From contig CANFXC010000006.1 in the NCBI GenBank assembly GCA_947450765.1, forward strand, positions 1-64,000: DNA of 64,000 bases. Direction: 5' to 3'. Shown here piece by piece: positions 25,962 to 33,316 of the stretch. Numbering within the stretch: the stretch's first letter is position 1; the number at the start of each line of letters is the position of its first letter. The position numbers and the translations under genes are program-made. This stretch comes from Comamonadaceae bacterium. GTDB lineage: Bacteria > Pseudomonadota > Gammaproteobacteria > Burkholderiales > Burkholderiaceae_C. The notes beneath the pieces are model-generated. The model was not told where the DNA came from and searched no databases. It saw only the letters and a list, made by a program, of their open reading frames with translations.

Positions 25962-27338
25962 GTGAAGCATGAAGACCTGATGACAGGCCTGGGTTCAGGA
26001 CGGATTCAAAAAGCACCCGAAAACTTTCTCGGCTGTGCTGACGTCCAGACTGTCGTGGCTGAGGCTAAAAACGGTCGGCGTGACTTCATTCGTGGCGCTT
26101 TCGCGGCGGCCGCTGCTGGCTTGGCCGCGCCTGCTGCGCTGGCCCAAAGCAATCCGGTGCCCAGCGAAGGTGGGGATCCGAATATTCTCAACTTGCCCGC
26201 GCACAGCACGGGCTTGGGGCAGGGCGTGGTCACCGACGGCTATGGCAAGCCATCACAGTACGAGGCCAACGTGCAGCGCCGGCAAAGCCCGGGTTTGACC
26301 CAGACGGCACAAGCCTCGGTGTCGTTCGCGCCGCTGCAGTCCTTGTTTGGCATCATCACCCCGAGCGGATTGCACTTCGAGCGGCACCATCAAGGCTGGT
26401 GGGACATTGACCCTTCCAAGCACCGTTTCATGGTCAACGGCATGGTCAGCAAGCCGCATGTGTTCACCATGGACGAGATCATGCGACTGCCATCAGTCTC
26501 GCGTTTTCACGTCATTGAATGTGGCGCCAACACCGCCGCCGAATGGGGCAATGTGGCGGTGCCGACCTGCCAGTACACCCACGGCATGATTTCTTGCAGC
26601 GAGTTCACCGGTGTGCCACTCATCACTTTGCTCGAAATCGCTGGCGCTGATTTGAAAAACGGCAAGTTCGTGCTGGCCGAAGGCGGTGAGGGTTCGTCCA
26701 TGACCCGGACCATCCCGATGAGCCTGATTCTGTCGGGTGAAGTGCTGGTTGCCTATGGTCAAAACGGTGAAATGCTGCGGCCTGAAAACGGCTACCCCTT
26801 GCGCTTGGTGGTGCCCGGCGTGCAGGGCGTGAGCTGGATCAAATATTTGCGCCGGGTCGAGCTGGGCGACAAACCTTACGCGACCAAGGATGAAGCGATT
26901 CACTACCTCGACTTGCAGCCCGACGGCATGCAGCGTCAGTACGCCAGTTTGCAAGAATGCAAAAGCGTGGTCACCACGCCCTCGGGCGGTCAGGTGCTGC
27001 TGGATAAGGGTTTTTACAACATCACTGGGCTGGCTTGGTCGGGCAGGGGCAAGATCAAAAAAGTCGATGTGTCCGTTGACGGTGGACGCAATTGGCGTCA
27101 GGCCCGACTTGAAACGCCGGTGCTATCCAAGGCGCTCAGCCGCTTTAACCTTGGCTGGGTTTGGGACGGTAAACCCGCCATCATTCAGAGCCGCGCAACC
27201 GATGAAACCGGCTACGTGCAGCCGACCTACAAGCTGCTACGGGAGGTGCGCGGCACGCGCTCGATTTATCACAACAATGCGATTCAGTCATGGCTGGTGC
27301 AGGAAAACGGCGAGGTCAAAAATGTTCAACTCTCGTGA
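25962..27338 (+). CDS. soxC: Sulfane dehydrogenase subunit SoxC (molybdenum cofactor)
   Basis: Periplasmic sulfite-oxidase-fold subunit of SoxCD, which oxidises the sulfane sulfur bound to SoxY. 458 residues. A twin-arginine signal is centred on RRDFIRG (39-45) followed by an alanine-rich hydrophobic stretch, fitting export with the molybdopterin cofactor bound. The Mo-liganding cysteine is Cys187 in VIECGANTAAEW, and the C-terminal dimerisation domain has VDVSVDGGRNW. Translation starts at GTG (25962) with AAGGAG upstream. The soxD ATG overlaps its last 17 bases, indicating coupled translation. Confidence 0.95.
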   Translation: MKHEDLMTGLGSGRIQKAPENFLGCADVQTVVAEAKNGRRDFIRGAFAAAAAGLAAPAALAQSNPVPSEGGDPNILNLPAHSTGLGQGVVTDGYGKPSQYEANVQRRQSPGLTQTAQASVSFAPLQSLFGIITPSGLHFERHHQGWWDIDPSKHRFMVNGMVSKPHVFTMDEIMRLPSVSRFHVIECGANTAAEWGNVAVPTCQYTHGMISCSEFTGVPLITLLEIAGADLKNGKFVLAEGGEGSSMTRTIPMSLILSGEVLVAYGQNGEMLRPENGYPLRLVVPGVQGVSWIKYLRRVELGDKPYATKDEAIHYLDLQPDGMQRQYASLQECKSVVTTPSGGQVLLDKGFYNITGLAWSGRGKIKKVDVSVDGGRNWRQARLETPVLSKALSRFNLGWVWDGKPAIIQSRATDETGYVQPTYKLLREVRGTRSIYHNNAIQSWLVQENGEVKNVQLS

Positions 27339-28377
27339 TGCACTCTTGGTTATTGCTGCGCTGGTTTGCGCCGGTTGGGTTTCCGCGCAAACAGCCAATC
27401 CGTACACCGGCATCGGCCGTCTCGCCACGCCCAAAGAAGTGGCGGCTTGGGATATTGATGTGCGGCCTGACTTCAAGGGCTTGCCGGCTGGTGCTGGTTC
27501 GGTGACCAAAGGACAAGATGTCTGGGAAAGCAAATGCGCCAGCTGCCACGGTATTTTTGGTGAGTCCAACGAGGTTTTCACGCCGCTGATTGGCGGCACC
27601 ACGGCCGAGGATGTCAAGACTGGCCGTGTTGCCAAACTGCTGGACCCGACGACGGGCCGCACCATGCTGATGAAGCTGGCGACGGTCTCGACGCTGTGGG
27701 ACTACATCAACCGCGCCATGCCTTGGAACCAGCCGAAGTCATTGAGTACCGAAGAGGTCTATGCTGTCACGGCCTTCTTGCTCAACCTTGGTGGCGTCAT
27801 TCCTGAAGACGACGTCTTGTCTGACAAAAACATCGCTGAGGTGCAGGCCCGCATGCCCAACCGCTACGGCATGACAACACAGCACGCGATGTGGCCGGGC
27901 AATGAGTTCAACGGCAGCCGTCAGCCGGACGTGCGCAACACGGCCTGCATGAAGAACTGCGCGACAGAACCCAGCGTGGCGTCTTTGTTGCCGGACTTTG
28001 CCCGCAATGCCCATGGCAATCTTGCGGACCAAAATCGGGGCATTGGCGCCCAGCATGGTGTCGACACAAGTCGCCCTGAAGGACAGAAGGGTGTTGCTCC
28101 CGCCGCTACAATTTCCCCTGCTCCAGTTGTATCTGCTGCGGTGGCCCTCGCCCAAAAGAACAACTGCACGGCTTGCCACGCGGTGGATAAGAAAATTCTG
28201 GGGCCCAGTTTTGTCGATATTGCCAAAAAGCACGCCGGGAAAACGGAGTACCTGGCAGGAAAGATAAAGTCTGGCGGGTCGGGAGTTTGGGGGTCTATAC
28301 CCATGCCGGCCCAGGGCGTGACCGATGCAGATGCCAATGCGATTGCCGCTTGGCTTGCTAAAGGTGCCGGCCGATAA
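27322..28377 (+). CDS. soxD: SoxD, c-type cytochrome subunit of sulfane dehydrogenase
   Basis: Partner of SoxC that carries the electrons away. 351 residues: signal peptide (DALLVIAALVCAGWVSAQ), a first haem site C72-ASC-H76 and a second C282-TAC-H286, joined by a Pro/Ala-rich linker at about 250-270. A dihaem protein of this kind is usual for SoxD of this group. The track starts this frame at 26890, but the real start is the ATG at 27322 (MFNSRDALL), overlapping soxC; the upstream extension reads through soxC in another frame. Confidence 0.93.
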   Translation: MFNSRDALLVIAALVCAGWVSAQTANPYTGIGRLATPKEVAAWDIDVRPDFKGLPAGAGSVTKGQDVWESKCASCHGIFGESNEVFTPLIGGTTAEDVKTGRVAKLLDPTTGRTMLMKLATVSTLWDYINRAMPWNQPKSLSTEEVYAVTAFLLNLGGVIPEDDVLSDKNIAEVQARMPNRYGMTTQHAMWPGNEFNGSRQPDVRNTACMKNCATEPSVASLLPDFARNAHGNLADQNRGIGAQHGVDTSRPEGQKGVAPAATISPAPVVSAAVALAQKNNCTACHAVDKKILGPSFVDIAKKHAGKTEYLAGKIKSGGSGVWGSIPMPAQGVTDADANAIAAWLAKGAGR

Positions 28378-28422
28378 GGGCGGCTAAAGATCTGTTCAAT
28401 AGACGCTAAGGAACGTCGAAAA

Positions 28423-28447
28423 GTGTCAGGGATTTCACCGCTGACAC
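28423..28447 (+). repeat. Hairpin in the soxD-soxY spacer
   Basis: GTGTCAG (28423-28429) is inverted to CTGACAC (28441-28447) in the 114-bp gap between soxD and soxY. There is no U-tract. It may stabilise the downstream mRNA, so that soxYZ is made in excess. Confidence 0.4.
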
Positions 28448-28491
28448 GATTTGCTAACTTAACTACCATGCACTTTCATCAGGAGAATCGA

Positions 28492-28947
28492 ATGCAGTCA
28501 CGCAGACAAACCCTCAAGCAAACCGCTGTGGTCGCTGGCCTTTTGGCTGGGACCGGTTTGTTCCCTCAGTTCGCTTGGGCGTTCAACAAAAGCGCGTTTG
28601 AAGCCAAGAGCTTGCAAGACGCCATCAAAGCTTATGGCGGCGGCACATTGACAGAAAGCAAGGATGTCTCCATCACTGCGCCTGACATTGCCGAAAACGG
28701 TGCGGTCGTGCCCTTGGCTGTTAGTTGTGCGCTGCCAGGTGTCAAACGATTGCTGTTGCTGGTCGAAAAAAACCCTTCCGCCTTGGTGGCGATGTTCGAC
28801 GTCACGGACAGCATCGACCCGGCATTTTCAACACGCTCCAAGATGGGGCAATCCTCTGACGTTTATGCGGTGGCCATCATGGCCGACGGCAAAGCGCTGT
28901 TCGCTAAAAAAGAAGTCAAGGTCACCCTGGGTGGTTGCGGCGGCTGA
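28492..28947 (+). CDS. soxY: Sulfur-carrier protein SoxY
   Basis: Carries the pathway intermediates covalently on the swinging-arm cysteine in the C-terminal GGCGG, present here as residues 147-151 (Cys149). 151 residues. The Tat-like N-terminus SRRQTLKQTAVVAG and the processing site after FAWA are consistent with export of the folded SoxYZ complex. AGGAGAATCGA precedes the ATG at 28492; the track start at 28423 is upstream of this site. Confidence 0.96.
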   Translation: MQSRRQTLKQTAVVAGLLAGTGLFPQFAWAFNKSAFEAKSLQDAIKAYGGGTLTESKDVSITAPDIAENGAVVPLAVSCALPGVKRLLLLVEKNPSALVAMFDVTDSIDPAFSTRSKMGQSSDVYAVAIMADGKALFAKKEVKVTLGGCGG

Positions 28948-28998
28948 TTTTCAGACTGTTCACCATTCCTTTCATATTTCAGATTCAGGAGTTACACC

Positions 28999-29310
28999 AT
29001 GGCAGATCCGATGCGCATTCGCGCCCAAGCAGCCGCAGGCAAAGCAACCGTTCGCGTGCTGATGGCGCATGAAATGGAAAGCGGTCAGCGCAAAGACCCG
29101 GCCGGCAAGACCATACCTGCCTGGTTCATTCAAGAAGTGACTGCCAGTCTCAACGGCAAACAAGTCCTCAACGCCGAATGGGGCCCTGCAGTGGCCAAGA
29201 ATCCATTTCTTCAGTTTGTTGTCAGAGGCGCTAAGGCGGGTGACAAGATTGTCGTCAACTGGAAAGACAACCGGGGCGACAGCCGCACTGACGAAGCGAC
29301 AGTTTCTTGA
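28999..29310 (+). CDS. soxZ: SoxZ, partner of SoxY
   Basis: 103 residues with no signal peptide, as expected for a protein exported in complex with SoxY. It has an immunoglobulin-like sulfur-oxidation fold with the segment ATVRVLMAHEMESGQRKD and the conserved WKDNRGDSRTDE near the C-terminus. CAGGAGTTACACC precedes the ATG. It follows soxY by 51 bp. Confidence 0.96.
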   Translation: MADPMRIRAQAAAGKATVRVLMAHEMESGQRKDPAGKTIPAWFIQEVTASLNGKQVLNAEWGPAVAKNPFLQFVVRGAKAGDKIVVNWKDNRGDSRTDEATVS

Positions 29311-29342
29311 TATTTTTCACTATTTGACCTCACGGGGCGCTC

Positions 29343-30158
29343 ATGAAATTTCTTAAATCAGTTCCACTGATCGCCTCGGCGCTGGTCTTGTCTGGCTTGT
29401 TGGCCTCTGCGGCTTGGGCGCAAAAGTCCGCCATTGAAGCGATCGAAGAGTACCGCGCCATGATGCAAGACGGTAACCCGGCCGAGCTCTTTGAAGCCAA
29501 GGGCGAAGACATCTGGAAGTCACCGCGTGGACCGAAAAAAGTCTCGCTGGCGCAATGTGACTTGGGCAAAGGCCCTGGGGTCGTCAAAGGTGTCTTCGTT
29601 GAACTGCCACGCTATTTCGCCGACACACAGCGCATGCAAGACTTGGAGTCGCGGTTGCTGACTTGCATGGAAACACTGCAGGGCTTCAATGCCGCAGAGA
29701 TCGCCAAGACGCCCTTTGGCAAAGGCGAGCAAGTCAACGTCACCGCATTGGCCACCTGGATCGCTGCTGAGTCGAAGGGGCAGAAATTCAATTTACCGCA
29801 AGCCCATGCCCAGGAAAAAGTGTTCTACGAGGTCGGTAAGCGGCTGTTCTTTCAGCGCGCAGGCGCGCATGACTTTGCCTGCGCTTCCTGTCACGGCGTT
29901 GACGGCAAGCGGATTCGTTTGCAGGACTTGCCGAACCTGACAAAAAATCCGGGTGATGGCATTGGCTTTGCTGCTTGGCCGGCTTACCGCGTTTCCAACG
30001 GCCAGATGTGGGGCATGCAGCAGCGCCTCAACGATTGCTACCGTCAGCAGCGCTTCCCTTACCCCGGTTTTGGCAGTGATGCGACAGTAGCCCTTGGCGT
30101 TTATCTCGGTGTGAATGGCAAGGGCGCTGTCTCTGTGGCACCTGCCCTTAAACGCTGA
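29343..30158 (+). CDS. soxA: SoxA, c-type cytochrome of the sulfur-conjugating SoxAX complex
   Basis: Conjugates thiosulfate to the SoxY cysteine with SoxX. 271 residues with a signal peptide (ending near AAWAQ, residue 27). The monohaem form is seen: only one CxxCH (C180-ASC-H184). The N-terminal haem site is lost and two cysteines remain (Cys72, Cys108). The active-site cysteine that ligates haem and forms the persulfide is Cys232 in LNDCYRQQRFPYPG. The gene starts with a weak GGGGCGCTC ribosome-binding site and precedes soxX by 15 bp. Confidence 0.94.
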   Translation: MKFLKSVPLIASALVLSGLLASAAWAQKSAIEAIEEYRAMMQDGNPAELFEAKGEDIWKSPRGPKKVSLAQCDLGKGPGVVKGVFVELPRYFADTQRMQDLESRLLTCMETLQGFNAAEIAKTPFGKGEQVNVTALATWIAAESKGQKFNLPQAHAQEKVFYEVGKRLFFQRAGAHDFACASCHGVDGKRIRLQDLPNLTKNPGDGIGFAAWPAYRVSNGQMWGMQQRLNDCYRQQRFPYPGFGSDATVALGVYLGVNGKGAVSVAPALKR

Positions 30159-30173
30159 TACCGAAAGTCCAAC

Positions 30174-30827
30174 ATGAAGACAAAATACAAAATCACGCTG
30201 TCTCTTTTGGCCGTGGCGGCCATCACGGTAGGTTGTGCATCGTCGCCTAGTTTTGCCGAACTCGACAAGATCACCAGCGACATCGTCAAAGCGTCTTTTC
30301 GAGATGAAGGCATGGTCAAGGCGAGTGTGCTCAATGCCGACGAGACCAACCGCCTGTGCAGCGCCGCCGATGTGGCGGGTCAACCGTTGGACGACAAAAC
30401 AGCGCGTGCCTTGGAAGCTGCTAACTTCAAGATGATCAAGTGGCCCAGCGATGGCAAGTTTCTGGGTGACTGGCAAGAGGGCGAGAAACTCGCTCAGAGC
30501 GGTCGCGGCATGACCTGGACGGACACGGCCGGTGCAGCCAATGGCGGCAATTGCTACAACTGCCACCAGATGAGCAAGGAAGAAATCTCCTTCGGCACCA
30601 TTGGCCCTAGCTTGTATAACTACGGCAAGCTGCGCGGTGTCACCGACCCGGCCAGCCCAGATGTTAGGCCGATGCTCGAATACACCTGGGGCAAGATTTG
30701 GAACTCCAAGGCCTACAACGCTTGCTCCAACATGCCGCGTGCGGGCCATTCCGGCATCTTGACTGAAGGTCAGGTGCGCGACATCGTGGGCTTGTTGCTG
30801 GACCCCAAGTCGCCGGTGAATCAGTAA
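30174..30827 (+). CDS. soxX: SoxX, small c-type cytochrome of the SoxAX complex
   Basis: 217 residues. The haem site is C127-YNC-H131, with the methionine ligand expected in CSNMPRAGHSG. The N-terminal segment MKTKYKITLSLLAVAAITVGC could be a lipoprotein signal ending at Cys21. A signal peptidase I site after PSFA is the alternative, so anchoring is uncertain. The first 100 residues form an extension beyond the minimal cytochrome core, as in several betaproteobacterial SoxX proteins. A terminator-like hairpin follows the stop codon. Confidence 0.92.
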   Translation: MKTKYKITLSLLAVAAITVGCASSPSFAELDKITSDIVKASFRDEGMVKASVLNADETNRLCSAADVAGQPLDDKTARALEAANFKMIKWPSDGKFLGDWQEGEKLAQSGRGMTWTDTAGAANGGNCYNCHQMSKEEISFGTIGPSLYNYGKLRGVTDPASPDVRPMLEYTWGKIWNSKAYNACSNMPRAGHSGILTEGQVRDIVGLLLDPKSPVNQ

Positions 30828-30854
30828 CTAGTAACGACGCTTCGTTGAACATTC

Positions 30855-30881
30855 AAAGTCCGGACACTTCCGGACTTTTTT
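30855..30881 (+). terminator. Intrinsic terminator between soxX and soxB
   Basis: AAAGTCCGGA pairs perfectly with TCCGGACTTT around a CACT loop, giving a 10-bp stem with a TTTTTT tail. It lies 30 bases before the soxB ATG, so some transcripts should end before soxB. Confidence 0.85.
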
Positions 30882-30910
30882 CAGGCGATGACTTCATTGA
30901 TTGCGAATTT

Positions 30911-32644
30911 ATGAATTTAACCAAACGCGAGTTGCTTCAGGTCTTGGGTGCGGGCGCTGCCGCTGGCATGGGGCTGGGGACCTACGCTGAGGCTGACGCG
31001 GCCACGGCGTCCAACGCTTTGTATGACTTTCCGAAGTTCGGCCAAGTGTCATTTCTGCACATGACCGATTGCCACGCGCAGCTCAAACCGATTTACTTTC
31101 GCGAACCCAGCATCAACATCGGTCTGGGTGACATGAAGGGCCAGCTGCCGCACTTGGTGGGTGAGTACTTGTTGCAGGCCACCAAGATCAGGCCCGGTAC
31201 GGTTGAGGCCCATGCGCTGACGTTTTTGAATTACGAAAACGCCGCCAAACGCTACGGCAAGGTCGGCGGTTTTGCGCACCTCGCCACGCTGGTCAAGCGC
31301 ATGAAGGCCAGTCGCCCCGGCGCCTTGTTGCTGGACGGCGGTGACACTTGGCAGGGCTCCGGCACCAGCCTCTGGACACAAGGCCAAGACATGGTCGAAG
31401 CGGCCAAGTTGCTGGGTGTCGATGTGATGACCGGGCACTGGGAGTTCACGCTGGGCATGGAGCGCGTCAAAGAAATCATTGACAAAGACTTTGCCGGCAA
31501 GGTCGACTTTGTGGCGCAGAACGTCAGAACCCAAGACTTTGGTGATCCGGTCTTCAAACCCTATGTGATCCGTGAAATCAATGGCGTGCCCTGCGCCATC
31601 ATCGGCCAGGCTTTTCCGTACACGCCGATTGCCAATCCGCGCTACATGATGGCGGACTGGGCCTTTGGCATACAAGACGAAAACATGCAGCTGATGGTCA
31701 ACGAAGCCCGGGCCAAGGGCGCGCAAGTCGTCGTGGTGCTGAGTCACAACGGCATGGACGTTGACCTGAAGATGGCGACCCGCGTCAGCGGCATTGACGC
31801 CATTTTGGGAGGCCACACGCACGACGGCATGCCGGTCGCCAGCATTGTGGCCAACAAAGGCGGCAAGACCATCGTCACCAACGCGGGCTCCAACAGCAAA
31901 TTTCTGGGTGTGTTGGACTTAGAGGTCAAAGACAAAAAGGTGGTGGACTTTCGCTACAAGTTGCTGCCAGTTTTTGCCAACATGCTGCCGGCCGACAAAG
32001 CGATGGACGCATTGATCACCAAGGTTCGCGCGCCTTATGAAGTCAAGCTGGCTGAAAAGCTGGCCGTGACCGAGGGCACGCTTTACCGACGCGGCAATTT
32101 CAATGGCACTGGCGACCAGTTGCTGATCGATGCCTTGATGGATGTGCAGGGCGCTGAAATCGCTTTTTCTCCTGGTTTCCGCTGGGGCACCACGCTGCTG
32201 CCGGGGCAGACCATCACCCGTGAGTGGTTGATGGACATGACCGCGACCACCTATTCCTACGCCACCGTCACAGAAATGACGGGCGAAACCATCAAGACCG
32301 TACTCGAAGATGTTGCTGACAATCTTTTCAACCCTGACCCGTATTACCAGCAGGGCGGCGACATGGTTCGGGTTGGCGGCCTGCAGTACAGCTGCAAACC
32401 GAGCGCAAGCATGGGCCAGCGCATCGACAACATGCAGCTGAACGGCAAAGCCATCGAGGCCGACAAAAAGTACAAAGTCGCCGGCTGGGCGCCTGTGGCC
32501 GAAGAGGCTCGCAGCCAAGGCAACGCAATGGTTTGGGATGTCGTGGAGACTTGGCTCAAAGCCAGCGGCGGCAAGATCGCTCCGCGCCGTTTGAATGCGC
32601 CCCAACTCAGCGGTATTGAGCCCAACCCGGGTTATGTCGGCTGA
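30911..32644 (+). CDS. soxB: SoxB, sulfate-releasing thiohydrolase
   Basis: Hydrolyses the sulfate group from SoxY-bound thiosulfate; a periplasmic Mn-dependent member of the 5'-nucleotidase superfamily. 577 residues from the ATG at 30911 (MNLTKRELLQVLG); the track's 30845 start uses TTG and runs through the terminator. The metallophosphoesterase motifs are D53-C-H55 (HMTDCHAQL), DGGDTWQGSG, GHWEFTLG (where other family members have GNH) and GGHTHDGMP. The C-terminal nucleotidase domain includes FSPGFRWGTTL. The N-terminal KRELLQVLGAGAAAG stretch resembles a weak signal of Tat-like type with only one arginine. No ribosome-binding site is obvious. Confidence 0.94.
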   Translation: MNLTKRELLQVLGAGAAAGMGLGTYAEADAATASNALYDFPKFGQVSFLHMTDCHAQLKPIYFREPSINIGLGDMKGQLPHLVGEYLLQATKIRPGTVEAHALTFLNYENAAKRYGKVGGFAHLATLVKRMKASRPGALLLDGGDTWQGSGTSLWTQGQDMVEAAKLLGVDVMTGHWEFTLGMERVKEIIDKDFAGKVDFVAQNVRTQDFGDPVFKPYVIREINGVPCAIIGQAFPYTPIANPRYMMADWAFGIQDENMQLMVNEARAKGAQVVVVLSHNGMDVDLKMATRVSGIDAILGGHTHDGMPVASIVANKGGKTIVTNAGSNSKFLGVLDLEVKDKKVVDFRYKLLPVFANMLPADKAMDALITKVRAPYEVKLAEKLAVTEGTLYRRGNFNGTGDQLLIDALMDVQGAEIAFSPGFRWGTTLLPGQTITREWLMDMTATTYSYATVTEMTGETIKTVLEDVADNLFNPDPYYQQGGDMVRVGGLQYSCKPSASMGQRIDNMQLNGKAIEADKKYKVAGWAPVAEEARSQGNAMVWDVVETWLKASGGKIAPRRLNAPQLSGIEPNPGYVG

Positions 32645-32774
32645 TTCAATCTTGGCGGCGGTTTGGCTCATGCGCTTTGCCACGGCTCATCCATGCGTTA
32701 GAAAGAATCGAAAAGCTATCGTCAGCCTGATGTTAGCGAGGCGGCACTCAGTCAGTTCTAGAAAGCCCAAACTC

Positions 32775-33119
32775 ATGGTCAAGCGTTCCATTCAAAAAAT
32801 TCAAGCAGGTACAGCTGAGCCCGATGAGGTGTTCGAGTTGGCCGCCGAAGTTTTTCGAGTGATGTCCGCGCCCATGCGGCTGAAAATTATCAGCAGCTTG
32901 TGCCAAGCTGAAAAAAACGTGAGCGAGTTGCTCAGTGAGATCGTCACCACACAGCCGAACATGTCTCAGCACTTGAACACTCTTTATCAAGCCGGGGTTT
33001 TGGGCAAACGCCGCGAAGGCGTGCAAATCTTCTACCGCATCATCGACGAGCGTGTGGCCAAGCTGTGCCGGACGGTTTGTACCCAGATTGCGATGGAAGC
33101 GGACGCTACAAACGGCTAG
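32775..33119 (+). CDS. soxR: ArsR-family regulator SoxR
   Basis: 114 residues with a winged helix-turn-helix of the ArsR type (segment VSELLSEIVTTQPNMSQHLNTL at about 49-70). Cysteines 43, 98 and 102 (SLCQAEK and KLCRTVCT) correspond in position to the redox/persulfide pair of SoxR/BigR/SqrR-type repressors. No ArsB-type metal site is evident. It lies right after soxB, and a candidate operator is before soxC. The start ATG at 32775 gives MVKRSIQKIQ; upstream starts in the track are not family-like. Confidence 0.88.
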   Translation: MVKRSIQKIQAGTAEPDEVFELAAEVFRVMSAPMRLKIISSLCQAEKNVSELLSEIVTTQPNMSQHLNTLYQAGVLGKRREGVQIFYRIIDERVAKLCRTVCTQIAMEADATNG

Positions 33120-33316
33120 TTTGACCTGCCGTGGTCGCTGTCTCGGGCGAAACTGTCAACCTCGTGTCATCGTTCAGTGGCACAATATTGGATGTTTCTG
33201 AAGGCCCTTCCTGCCACAGTCGCATCCGCGAATCGGTCCAGCCGTGCTGCGGAAGGTTAATTAACAAGCTTTAACCAGCTAATGTTTCCCAAAGGGAAAC
33301 GGAGGTCAGCGTTCTC

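Noticed and set aside
26890-27321. N-terminal extension of soxD given by the ORF track
   Set aside because: It lies wholly within soxC in another frame; the signal peptide begins at the ATG at 27322.
30845-30910. TTG start extending soxB upstream
   Set aside because: It would translate through the terminator hairpin and gives no family similarity; the ATG at 30911 matches SoxB N-termini.
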